64,000 nt of DNA, from assembly GCA_964643325.1 (NCBI GenBank), contig CAZXSE010000006.1:1-64000 (forward strand). The letters run 5' to 3'. Every line of letters starts with the position of its first letter. The first letter of the stretch is position 1. Positions 15,351 to 23,448 of this stretch are shown in pieces. A model generated the notes under the pieces. That model had not been told where the DNA came from, did not search any database, and saw nothing but the letters and a program-made list of their open reading frames with translations. Source of the stretch: Fredricksoniimonas sp964643325. Its GTDB lineage: Bacteria; Omnitrophota; Gorgyraeia; Zapsychrales; Fredricksoniimonadaceae. The position numbers and the translations under genes were made by a program.

Positions 15351-18300
15351 ACACCGGTCCCTGTGTTGGCGTATTTGACGCGCAGCGACAAGAATGCCGC
15401 GGGTTTTGTTGCTTATACGGCCAGCCACAGTCCTTATACGGACGGCGGCATTAAATATTCTCCGCCGCATGGCGGCGCTGCGCCTTCCAAGGTCACCGAC
15501 CTGATCACGGCCTATGCCAATGGTACGGATGAGAGCTTGATGGCGGAAGATTATAGAGAAGCCATTGAGGCGGGCGCTATTGAGGAGCTCAGTCCTGAAC
15601 AGGCCGTCGGGATGTATGTGAATGAATACATTATTCCCAAACTCAAGTCTTTGGGGGCGTGGCAAAGCATTGTTGATCACATCAAGGCCAACCCTGATTT
15701 TCGTTTAGTTCTTGATCCTATGCAGGGTTCTGCCGTGAGGTATTTTCAGAGTTTATATGGAGCGCTTGCCAAAGATGCCGGACGGGATTTCTTCACTATT
15801 ATCAATGCTGACAACAGTGATCCTACATTCAGTCAGGTGAACAAGGAGCCCAATCCGACCAAGGAAAAAAGCCGTGCCGGGTTGATCAGTAAAGTAAAAG
15901 AGGGCGCCGGGCGCTGGATGGGCAGTTCCGCGGATGCCGACAGCGACCGCTTCGGGAATATTGACCTTAACGGGGATTTCATGTCCGCGAATGATATGAT
16001 CGCCATGATCGCTTATTTCCTGAACAAGGAGATCGGCGTCAAGGGGCGCATCGGCAAGACAGTGGCGACGAGCAATTTTGTCAATGCCATTGCCCGTCAT
16101 TTGGGGTTGGAGGTTGATGAATTTGCTGTTGGCTTTAAGAATATCGTTGCTTCCGCCCTTGAGGGTAGAGAGTATGTGGTCGGCGGCGAGGAAAGTTCGC
16201 ATGTCATGGTCGGGCCGTTCCAGGATTCCTGGGATGACGGTATTGTTGTCGGGGTCATGGGGTTGTGGATGTTGGCCAAAACAGGCAAGTCATTGACCGA
16301 GTATAAAAAAGAGATCCAGAAGGCTCTGGGGCAGAAGTTCCTTATCGAGACGCTGACCATCAGAGGGGCGGACGATTCTATTAAGCGGCCGGTGCTGGAT
16401 ATCATTGCCAGGACCAAGGAGGAGCTGGCGTCGGGTAAAACCCGCGAGGACCTTACCGTTGTCCGGGATATCGAGCGCATCACAGGCGAGACCGTGCAGG
16501 ATCTGATCACCAAGGATGGCGTCAAGCTTGTTCTTCCGTCGGGCTGGATCCTCTTGCGGCCATCAGGGACCGAGCCGGCCATCAAGTTCTATGTTGAAGT
16601 GGCGAGCCCGTTCACCGCCGATGACGATCAGATGAAGGCGCAATTCGATAACCTGGTCAAGTCAGGCAAGATCCTGATGTTCGGTGATGCCGATCATGCG
16701 ATGTCGGTTGATGATGGGTCGGCGATCGACGATGATGCGGTGGCGCCGGACGTGACCGGAATGATCAGGTATCAAGGCGCCCCCTTGCCTGCGGAGATTC
16801 TCAAGCGAGAGGTTGACAGGATCAAAGCGGCATTCGATTTTGAGAAGAATCTGCCGGACACGTCGTGGAGAGCCATGACCTGGACCGTTCTTTTCAGCGG
16901 GAATAAGAAAGAGGTGGACCTTGTTCAGGCGGATATCAGCGCGGTCGTTAATGACCTGAGCCGGCATGCGCCGCTGCTCATGAAGTCCAGGCCCCGCTGG
17001 ACACCTGAGGGCAAGATCTTTTTTGAGATCGTTCTTGGCATCAGGCACAATCTTCCTAAAGAGACCGTGCCGGCCCGGAGGCTTCCTTTTGCGGAGCGCA
17101 AGAAACAGGAACTTAAGGAGCAAAAGAGGCGGGAGTACGATGTCGCTTCGGTGCAAGTGACCGTGGACACATGGGTCAGGAACACCGAACGGATGTTGAA
17201 CGCGGCCGCCGCGCCTGCGGTGGAAGAGAAAGCTCCTGAGCAGGTTGCGCAGACGATCGCTTACAAAGATCTTGAAGCGCCCCGGCAGGATTGGGTCGCC
17301 GCGGAGAGGATCGTTCAGGAAGCTTTTGACAGGGTCATCTCACAGGAATCCAAGAGGCCGGAAGATGTGTTGCCGGACCTTTCGGACGTTTTTCTCGCGC
17401 GCGTCAATCAAAAGTCGCCCCTTGAAGTTCAAAGGTCTTTTGGCAAGATCGTCGAACTTCTTGTGCGCGGCCTTGGCGAAACAACATTAAGGTCCAAAGT
17501 GTATGTTGACGATCATGCCAATACCGAGACTGCTTTTGTATTGCGCATCAAGCATATCAATAAAACATCGCACAAGAAGAACCTTGAGGACATCAAGAGC
17601 AAGCAGAAAATGGCGTCGCAATGGTTCCAGGACCGCCTGAAACAGCCTGTTGCCACGGCAGAGGAGACTGCGGACCCCGCCGAGAAGATGGTCACGATCA
17701 AGGGTGTGACGGCGTCTGTTTCGGATTGGCTTGCCGCTGTCTGGGTCATTGATAATCAGTTCATCAACAAATTGGACAAGCTCTTAACGCATACAAATCA
17801 GGTCGGTTTTGACCACAGGGTTGAACGCCTGAAAGTTGTTGCGCCGCTGAAACGCATCCAGACGCGGCTGGCGCAATGGCCGATCAGGGTCCATTTTGGT
17901 CCCGTTGATCAGGGAACGCCGCGGGGCAGGGCCTTTGTGAATATCGTCGACGCTTTGGCCGCGGAGCTGGGCGTTAGCGCGGAGCCTATCGTGATCCATG
18001 ACGATAGTGATGATTTCGTTGCTTCTTATATGGTCACTATCCTGCCTGTAAGCGCGCGTTCGGGCGTCATGAACTTTGTGGATATTTCTGCGAAGGTGGA
18101 CAAGTGGTGTGATGATATTCGCGCGCAGGTTACGGGCCTGTCATCCGACAAGGCTGAGATCACGATCAATGGCGTAACGATGTCCGACAGGCAATGGCTT
18201 GAAGCAGCCGCGACCCTGGAGGATGTCCTTAAGGAAGGGGATATCAAGAAGGACTTCTGGCCCGGATCGGACATTGCGATCGATCTTTTCAAGGTTCGTG

Positions 18301-19193
18301 AAGGCCGCACGTCCGCCGAGCAGGACAGGGTCCTTGCGGTTGCCAGGATCCTGGCGCCCGAGATCAATGCTTCGGTGGCGGAAGTACGCGAGGGCGATTA
18401 TGCCCCGACGCTCGTCGCCTGGCAGCTGCATATCAGGCATGATCAGAGGGTCTATGCGATCGATCGTTGGTCAGAATGGCCTGACAGGAAAGAACGGGCA
18501 TTGAACCGGCTCGATGAGATCAAGGCCTCGGTGATCGATCGCTCGCGCGCCACAGCGGCGGAAGAAGGCTCTTTTTATCAGGCGCCGGTCACGCATGAGA
18601 GTGTTACGTTGTTCGAAGAGGATTGGAATGGCGTGATCGCGGCGCTCGAAAGAGCGTTCGCGAAGGAGCCGGCCTGGTCCAATGCCGGTGGGGTCATTGT
18701 CGAGGTTGTGAACATTGATGAGCGCGGGACATTCGCGTTGAAAGACAAGATCATCAGGGTTGCCAGGGCCATGGCGGCTGATATGAAGAAGACCGTCGTG
18801 CAGGTCAGAGAAGACGGGCGCATGGCGCAGTTGTATGCAGAGCCCGATCTTTTCAAGTACGGGCTTGATCCGTTGAAACAGTGGCCTGACAGGCAGGCCG
18901 AGGCAATGGCATGGCTGGAAGGGGCCAAGGCCGCGGTTGCGGCAGCGCGTAACGAAACATTGTCCGAAGAGCCGGCGTATCTTCGCGCGCAGAAAGATGC
19001 CGCTGAATTCGTCAAGGGTGGTATCGACCTTGGCACGGGGAATTATCTGACGGTCATCGCGCGTGACGCGGCGGGCATGCCGCAGTTCGACCCGGCGCAA
19101 TTAAAGGCGCTGCAGCATGATCTGCGGGGCATCGTGCCGGTCGCGGTGGGCGCGCCCGTTCCTGCCGACCTCCAGCTGCTGTTGGGAAAATAA
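15351..19193 (+). CDS. Giant secreted protein, C-terminal part: phosphohexomutase, repeats, terminal tail
   Basis: Open from the gap; the first visible residues TPVPVLAYL fit the strand before the active serine of alpha-D-phosphohexomutases. All four family motifs are present: TASHSPYTDGG (phospho-Ser loop), DADSDRFG (metal loop, three Asp kept), GGEESSH (sugar loop) and LRPSGTEP (phosphate loop). This domain ends near 16670. Then follow ~145-residue degenerate repeats marked by DW/QW anchors near 17286, 17724, 18195 and 18624. The last ~60 residues start GGIDLGTGNYLTVI and end PVPADLQLLLGK. By family it would interconvert hexose 1- and 6-phosphates, yet the likely N-terminal part carries an export signal. 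A terminator follows at 19220. Confidence 0.85.
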   Translation, partial: TPVPVLAYLTRSDKNAAGFVAYTASHSPYTDGGIKYSPPHGGAAPSKVTDLITAYANGTDESLMAEDYREAIEAGAIEELSPEQAVGMYVNEYIIPKLKSLGAWQSIVDHIKANPDFRLVLDPMQGSAVRYFQSLYGALAKDAGRDFFTIINADNSDPTFSQVNKEPNPTKEKSRAGLISKVKEGAGRWMGSSADADSDRFGNIDLNGDFMSANDMIAMIAYFLNKEIGVKGRIGKTVATSNFVNAIARHLGLEVDEFAVGFKNIVASALEGREYVVGGEESSHVMVGPFQDSWDDGIVVGVMGLWMLAKTGKSLTEYKKEIQKALGQKFLIETLTIRGADDSIKRPVLDIIARTKEELASGKTREDLTVVRDIERITGETVQDLITKDGVKLVLPSGWILLRPSGTEPAIKFYVEVASPFTADDDQMKAQFDNLVKSGKILMFGDADHAMSVDDGSAIDDDAVAPDVTGMIRYQGAPLPAEILKREVDRIKAAFDFEKNLPDTSWRAMTWTVLFSGNKKEVDLVQADISAVVNDLSRHAPLLMKSRPRWTPEGKIFFEIVLGIRHNLPKETVPARRLPFAERKKQELKEQKRREYDVASVQVTVDTWVRNTERMLNAAAAPAVEEKAPEQVAQTIAYKDLEAPRQDWVAAERIVQEAFDRVISQESKRPEDVLPDLSDVFLARVNQKSPLEVQRSFGKIVELLVRGLGETTLRSKVYVDDHANTETAFVLRIKHINKTSHKKNLEDIKSKQKMASQWFQDRLKQPVATAEETADPAEKMVTIKGVTASVSDWLAAVWVIDNQFINKLDKLLTHTNQVGFDHRVERLKVVAPLKRIQTRLAQWPIRVHFGPVDQGTPRGRAFVNIVDALAAELGVSAEPIVIHDDSDDFVASYMVTILPVSARSGVMNFVDISAKVDKWCDDIRAQVTGLSSDKAEITINGVTMSDRQWLEAAATLEDVLKEGDIKKDFWPGSDIAIDLFKVREGRTSAEQDRVLAVARILAPEINASVAEVREGDYAPTLVAWQLHIRHDQRVYAIDRWSEWPDRKERALNRLDEIKASVIDRSRATAAEEGSFYQAPVTHESVTLFEEDWNGVIAALERAFAKEPAWSNAGGVIVEVVNIDERGTFALKDKIIRVARAMAADMKKTVVQVREDGRMAQLYAEPDLFKYGLDPLKQWPDRQAEAMAWLEGAKAAVAAARNETLSEEPAYLRAQKDAAEFVKGGIDLGTGNYLTVIARDAAGMPQFDPAQLKALQHDLRGIVPVAVGAPVPADLQLLLGK

Positions 19194-19219
19194 GGGCCGG
19201 AACGATCTGGCCGTAATTC

Positions 19220-19271
19220 AGCCGGGGTGTGTTGTCCTGTAGAACAGGCCGGCACACTCCGGCTTTTTAAT
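19220..19271 (+). terminator. Rho-independent terminator
   Basis: AGCCGGGGTGTG (19220-19231) pairs with CACACTCCGGCT (19253-19264) with one G-U, followed by TTTTAATTT. It ends the giant protein transcript. Confidence 0.85.
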
Positions 19272-19305
19272 TTCTCAAGATTTCTTTCCCACATCCCGCG
19301 GTTTT

Positions 19306-19314
19306 TGCTACACT
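19306..19314 (+). promoter_or_regulatory. Extended -10 promoter
   Basis: TGCTACACT (TGn plus TACACT) 50 bp before the GTG at 19364. No good -35 is visible, which fits an extended -10 element. Confidence 0.45.
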
Positions 19315-19363
19315 ACACGCATCTGATCAAAAGGATTCCAATTATATTCAAAGGAGGCGTAAC

Positions 19364-19876
19364 GTGGCTATTCGGTTCTTGATGATCGCTGTATTTGCTT
19401 TTCTCCTGTCGGGTTGCGCGACAACATCCAAAACATCTCCGGTCAATCAACTGCAGATCCAGGTCACGGAAATGCAGCAGCGCATGGAAGACCAGGAAAA
19501 AGAGATCGTTGACCTTAAGTATGAGGTCAAGGAATTGGCAGGGAGCGTGGCGGAGCAGGAGCCCGAGGACGTTACGGTGATCGCGCTGGATGAAACGGCC
19601 AAGATGTCCGCCCCGGTCTCGTTGGAGCCTAAGAATCTGGACATCATCCGTGTGGGCATCACGGGCCGCGAACTGCAGAAGGCATTGAAGGTGGCCGGGT
19701 TCTATACCGGCAAACTCGACGGCAAGGTCGGCCCGAAGACCAAGGCGGCCGTTGTTGATTTCCAGAAGTCGCACGGGCTTACGGCCGACGGCATTGTGGG
19801 CCAGAAGACGTGGAGCGAGCTTAAGGTTTATATCGCTCCGGCGGCAGCATCGACGGATACTGCAGCTCAGGAATAA
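19364..19876 (+). CDS. Lipoprotein with coiled coil and peptidoglycan-binding domain
   Basis: 170 aa from GTG with SD AAAGGAGGCG. The lipobox LLSGCATT places the lipid anchor at Cys20. Residues ~28-62 form a coiled coil (LQIQVTEMQQRMEDQEKEI). Residues ~95-155 are a PG_binding_1 domain (LQKALKVAGFYTGKLDG, GPKTKAAVVDFQKSHGL, DGIVGQKTW). It probably tethers the outer membrane to peptidoglycan or trimerises like Lpp/Pal-type proteins. It is monocistronic between a promoter and a hairpin terminator. Confidence 0.88.
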   Translation: MAIRFLMIAVFAFLLSGCATTSKTSPVNQLQIQVTEMQQRMEDQEKEIVDLKYEVKELAGSVAEQEPEDVTVIALDETAKMSAPVSLEPKNLDIIRVGITGRELQKALKVAGFYTGKLDGKVGPKTKAAVVDFQKSHGLTADGIVGQKTWSELKVYIAPAAASTDTAAQE

Positions 19877-19902
19877 TACGGAATATTGACGGGCAACATC
19901 AG

Positions 19903-19939
19903 GACCGCGGCGCTTTCGGGCGCCGCGGTCATTATATTT
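19903..19939 (+). terminator. Rho-independent terminator abutting the next start codon
   Basis: Perfect stem GACCGCGGCGC/GCGCCGCGGTC (19903-19913 and 19920-19930) followed by ATTATATTT. The last base touches the ATG of the PfkB kinase gene at 19940. Confidence 0.75.
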
Positions 19940-20860
19940 ATGAGAAATAGCATCCTTACCGTTACGCTCAACCCTGCCATTGACCGGATCGTTCACATTA
20001 GCCACGGGCATAAGCCTGGCCTGGGTAATTTCTTCGCCGGCGGCAAAGGCATCAATGTGGCGCGCGCCGCGCGCCGCCTGGGCGCGCCTGTCAAGGCCAC
20101 GGGTGTGGAGGGCGGTGTTACGGGATGGATGCTGGAGGAACTTCTTTCCAAAGAAGGCCTGCCTCACGATCTTTTCATCATCGGCGCGGAAACGCGGGTG
20201 AATACCACCCGTGTCACTTCGGACGGCCGCGTGGAGCGCGTCCTTCATCCGGGCCCGCGGATGACGCGCGTTGAGCACAAGGCTTTTGAAGCGTTCTTTG
20301 CCCGTCAGACCCGCGGTTACGGGACCATTGTCTTTTCCGGCAGCCTGCCACCGGGGTTCCCGCTGGCATTCTGGATGCGCCTGCTGAAGATCGCCCGCCG
20401 GGCTGGTGCCTGCGTAGTGGTCGACACATCGGCCGCGGCGCTTGCGGCGGCACTCAAGTGCGGCGTCGATATCATCAAGCCCAATCGGGCCGAGGCTGAG
20501 GAAGTCCTGGGAAGGCGCCTGCGCTCGAAGGCCGCCATCAAGAAGGCATTGCATACTTTCCTTGGATACGGTATAAAGAAGGTCCTTATTTCGCTGGGGC
20601 ATGAAGGCCTGGCCGCGTGTGAAGAGGGCCGGGATGTTACGGTACGCGTTCCGTGTATCAAGGAAGGGCATGCTGTCGGCTGCGGGGACGCGGCGTTGGC
20701 GGGCTTCCTCGTCGCGGACAGGAGCGGCAAGGGCCTGCGGGCAAGCGCGTGTTTTGCGGCCGCATGCGGCACGGCCAATCTGTTGTGCGTCAAGCCCGGT
20801 GATATCACGAAAAAAGACATTCAAAGGATCGGACAGAAAGTCCGCCTGGAGAAGGAGTAG
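19940..20860 (+). CDS. PfkB-family sugar-phosphate kinase (1-phosphofructokinase-like)
   Basis: 306 aa. The ATG at 19940 was chosen because MRNSILTVTLNPAIDR is the canonical FruK/LacC start; a longer TTG frame from 19886 would run through the terminator hairpin. Motifs: GGKGINVARAARRLG near the N terminus and the anion hole/catalytic base segment AVGCGDAALAGFL near the C terminus (Asp kept; GxGD appears as GCGD). It would phosphorylate fructose 1-phosphate, tagatose 6-phosphate or similar with ATP. No PTS or fru genes adjoin it, so the substrate is open. No SD is visible upstream. It is followed by a gene 3 bp away. Confidence 0.88.
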   Translation: MRNSILTVTLNPAIDRIVHISHGHKPGLGNFFAGGKGINVARAARRLGAPVKATGVEGGVTGWMLEELLSKEGLPHDLFIIGAETRVNTTRVTSDGRVERVLHPGPRMTRVEHKAFEAFFARQTRGYGTIVFSGSLPPGFPLAFWMRLLKIARRAGACVVVDTSAAALAAALKCGVDIIKPNRAEAEEVLGRRLRSKAAIKKALHTFLGYGIKKVLISLGHEGLAACEEGRDVTVRVPCIKEGHAVGCGDAALAGFLVADRSGKGLRASACFAAACGTANLLCVKPGDITKKDIQRIGQKVRLEKE

Positions 20861-20863
20861 GCA

Positions 20864-21526
20864 ATGGCAGCTTTGGAACACGAAGAACGCGTGATCAAAT
20901 TAAAACAGTTCGACAATCTCAACAGCAAGGAAATGCGCGCGCTTGTTCAGGAAGGCGCCCGGGAGTTTAAGACCTGTTGGCTCAAGCTGGCGCAGGCGCT
21001 CTTTGTGGTCGATCGCGACAAGCTTTATGAATATTGGGGATATGAGAAGTTCGAGCATTACCTGGAGCGCGAGGTCGGGATCAAGAAGACCATGGGTTTG
21101 CGGCTGGTCAAGACCTATCAATTCGTCGAGGAAAAGGAGCCGCAGTGCCTGCGCGCTGAATTTTTCGAGGAAAAAGAGACCGCGGTCATGCCCGAGTTCG
21201 AATCGGTCAATGTCCTGCGCATGGCGCATAACAACAAGGAATTGACCAAAGAGGATTATCAGCAGCTGCGCAAGGATGTCATGGATGAGGGCCGTCCGGC
21301 GGTGGAAGTGCGCAAGGACCTGACCGCCCTGATCAAGGAGCGCAAGCAGATCGACCCGAATGAAGAGCGCGAACAGCGCAATATCGCGACCGTGCGGCGG
21401 TTCCTCAATGCGATCCGTTCGTTCAAGAAAGACGCGGAAACGCTCAAGCTTCTTCCGGCGGGGATCATCAAGAAGGCGGTTGACCTTTTCAAGGAACTTG
21501 AATCCGAGATCGAGGAGCATTCCTGA
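20864..21526 (+). CDS. Hypothetical helical protein, 220 aa
   Basis: SD GGAGAAGGAG lies just upstream, inside the kinase stop region. The protein is almost entirely helical and highly charged. Residues ~45-85 (LYEYWGYEKFEHYLEREVG, then KTMGLRLVKTYQF) look like a helix-turn-helix of the kind seen in small regulators that recognise a growth-stage sequence, but no family can be named with confidence. The C terminus (RRFLNAIRSFKKDAETL...) is coiled-coil-like. It overlaps the exonuclease gene by one base (TGATG), so both probably act together, possibly in DNA repair. Confidence 0.75.
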   Translation: MAALEHEERVIKLKQFDNLNSKEMRALVQEGAREFKTCWLKLAQALFVVDRDKLYEYWGYEKFEHYLEREVGIKKTMGLRLVKTYQFVEEKEPQCLRAEFFEEKETAVMPEFESVNVLRMAHNNKELTKEDYQQLRKDVMDEGRPAVEVRKDLTALIKERKQIDPNEEREQRNIATVRRFLNAIRSFKKDAETLKLLPAGIIKKAVDLFKELESEIEEHS

Positions 21527-22314
21527 TGAAACTTAGCCGTCCGCTGGTGGTCTTTGATCTTGAAACGACAGGGACCTGGATCGAGAAGGACCGCATCATT
21601 GAGATCGCCATGGTCAAGGTCCTGCCCTCGGGAAAGAAAGAAACATATCACAGCCGCGTCAATCCCCTGATGCCGGTGCCCGCCGCGGTGCAGGAGCTGA
21701 CAGGCATCACGGACGCGGACCTGGTGAACGCGCCGGTCTTTAAGAAGATCGCCCGCGACGTGGCCGCGTTCCTGGAAGGAGCGGATATCGGCGGGTTCAA
21801 TGTTGACAAGTTCGATCTGCCGTTGTTGGAGCGCGAGATGAAGGACGCGGATGTTGTTTTTACGGCGGGCGCGTTCAAGGTGTACGATGCGCAGAAAGTT
21901 TATCACATCAACGAGAAAAGGGACCTGACCGCGGCGTATGCTTTTTATTGCGGCAAGCCCCTGGAAGGCGCGCACGGCGCCCTGGCGGACACGGAAGCGA
22001 CCCTGGAAGTCTTGCAGGAGCAGGTCGCGCGTTACGGCCAGGGCGATGATGCCGTCGAGACGCTCGGGCAGTTCCAGTACCGCGAACAGCCGGAGTTCTA
22101 TGACGTCGACAGGAAGTTCCGCTGGTGGAACGGCGAATTGTATATGATGTTCGGGAAATACGCGCGCAAGGAAAGCCTGCGCGAGATCGCGAAGAAAGAC
22201 CCCGGTTATCTGGCGTGGATCCTGGGCAAGGACTTCAGCGAGGACATCAAGCTTCTTGTCGAGAACGCGCTCAAAGGCCAGTTCCCGCAGGACCCCGCGA
22301 AGCAGGCAGTGTGA
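21526..22314 (+). CDS. 3'-5' exonuclease, DnaQ/DEDDh type
   Basis: 262 aa. Exo I VVFDLETTGTW (Asp-Glu), Exo II GGFNVDKFDLPLLEREM (Asp) and Exo III HGALADTEATLEVL (His and Asp five residues apart) complete the DEDDh site. Residues ~185-262 form an extra C-terminal domain (FYDVDRKFRWWNGELYMMFG, PGYLAWILGKDF) seen in many stand-alone DnaQ-like exonucleases. It probably removes 3' nucleotides from single-stranded DNA or RNA for proofreading or repair. It is coupled to the upstream unknown gene. Confidence 0.92.
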   Translation: MKLSRPLVVFDLETTGTWIEKDRIIEIAMVKVLPSGKKETYHSRVNPLMPVPAAVQELTGITDADLVNAPVFKKIARDVAAFLEGADIGGFNVDKFDLPLLEREMKDADVVFTAGAFKVYDAQKVYHINEKRDLTAAYAFYCGKPLEGAHGALADTEATLEVLQEQVARYGQGDDAVETLGQFQYREQPEFYDVDRKFRWWNGELYMMFGKYARKESLREIAKKDPGYLAWILGKDFSEDIKLLVENALKGQFPQDPAKQAV

Positions 22315-22322
22315 ATTTTTTA

Positions 22323-22351
22323 TTGAGCAGTGTTGTCAAACACGCTACAAT
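22323..22351 (+). promoter_or_regulatory. Sigma-70 promoter
   Basis: TTGAGC (22323-22328), 17 nt, TACAAT (22346-22351), 39 bp before the SPOR protein ATG, which has GGAGG as SD. Confidence 0.6.
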
Positions 22352-22390
22352 GACAGGCAATGAATTGGTGCAATATTAAAGGAGGAGCGC

Positions 22391-22837
22391 ATGGCTGTTA
22401 AGAATGAAACATGGCTTATCGTGGCGATCGTTGTTATCGCGGGAGTGCTTATCGCGCTTTCGTTCACCAAGGACAGGTCCGTGAAGCCCGTGACCGTTGC
22501 GGCCGAGGCGATCAAGCCCGACCACAGCACGGCTGACATGGCCAAGATCGCGGCGGAGCAGCCGAAGTCTGACGTGGTCGGGTCCTCGACCTCCGCGGTC
22601 AACAAGCCGGCTTTTGCGGTCCAGGTCTTTTCGTTCAAGGAGAAGTCGCGGGCGGATGTTTCGCTGCAGCAGCTCAAGGACAAGGGGTATCCCGCGTATG
22701 TCATGATGAGCGATCTCGGGCCGCGCGGCGTTTTCTACCGCGTCCGGGTCGGTTCATTCGCCACCGAGCAGGAGGCCAAGCAGAGCCTTGAGTCGGTCAC
22801 CAGGGATTTCAAGAGCGGCATCATTGTCGCCGAGTAA
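22391..22837 (+). CDS. SPOR-domain membrane protein
   Basis: 148 aa. One N-terminal transmembrane helix (WLIVAIVVIAGVLIALSF, residues ~8-25), a low-complexity periplasmic linker, then a SPOR domain at ~72-148 (FAVQVFSFKEKSRADVSLQQL, GVFYRVRVGSFATEQEAKQSL). SPOR domains bind denuded glycan strands at division sites, so a septal role is likely. It heads a group with LpoB-like and COG3014-like lipoproteins, spaced 12 bp apart. Confidence 0.9.
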   Translation: MAVKNETWLIVAIVVIAGVLIALSFTKDRSVKPVTVAAEAIKPDHSTADMAKIAAEQPKSDVVGSSTSAVNKPAFAVQVFSFKEKSRADVSLQQLKDKGYPAYVMMSDLGPRGVFYRVRVGSFATEQEAKQSLESVTRDFKSGIIVAE

Positions 22838-22849
22838 GAAGGAACTGCC

Positions 22850-23443
22850 ATGAAGAATATCGTTGTTGTTCTGTGCTTTGTGATGTTAGGTTGCGCCGGT
22901 TGCGCCACGGAGGTCATCCGCAAGGACGTGAAGGATCAGATCGATCTTTCCGGCCGCTGGAACGACACCGACGCGCGGATGACGGCGGAAGAGATGGTCA
23001 AGGCCTGCACGGAAAGCGCGTGGGTCGCTGATTTCAACAAGGCGAAGGGGCGCGATCCTGTCGTGATCGTGGGTACCGTGGCCAACCGGACCCATGAGCA
23101 TATTGATGCGGATGTGTTCGTTCAGGACCTTGAGACGGCCCTGGTCAATGCCGGTAAAGTGAAGTTCGTCGCGTCCAAGGGCGAGCGCGGCGAGGTCCGT
23201 GAAGAGCGGGCAGACCAGCAGCAGAATGCCGCGCCCGAGACGCGGGCCAGGCTGGTGCGCGAGACCGGGGCGGATTTCATGCTCGCCGGGAGCATTAATT
23301 CCGTCAAGGATGAGACCAAAGGGCAGTACGCCATCATGTTCCAGGCGAACCTGGAGCTTATTGACCTGACCACGAACGAGAAAGTATGGCTGGGACAGAA
23401 GAAGATCAAGAAGCTTGTCAAACGTCCGCAGTATTCGATGTGA
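22850..23443 (+). CDS. LpoB-like penicillin-binding protein activator lipoprotein
   Basis: 197 aa. Signal peptide with lipobox LGCAGCAT (the second Cys fits better). The core matches the LpoB/COG3417 family: DVKDQIDLSGRWNDTDARM, VVIVGTVANRTHEHID, ETGADFMLAGSINS and a closing LELIDLTTNEKVWLGQKKIKK. In enterobacteria LpoB is an outer-membrane lipoprotein that activates PBP1b. No penicillin-binding protein gene is in the window. The neighbouring COG3014-like gene is its usual partner. Confidence 0.88.
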   Translation: MKNIVVVLCFVMLGCAGCATEVIRKDVKDQIDLSGRWNDTDARMTAEEMVKACTESAWVADFNKAKGRDPVVIVGTVANRTHEHIDADVFVQDLETALVNAGKVKFVASKGERGEVREERADQQQNAAPETRARLVRETGADFMLAGSINSVKDETKGQYAIMFQANLELIDLTTNEKVWLGQKKIKKLVKRPQYSM

Positions 23444-23448
23444 GGTAT

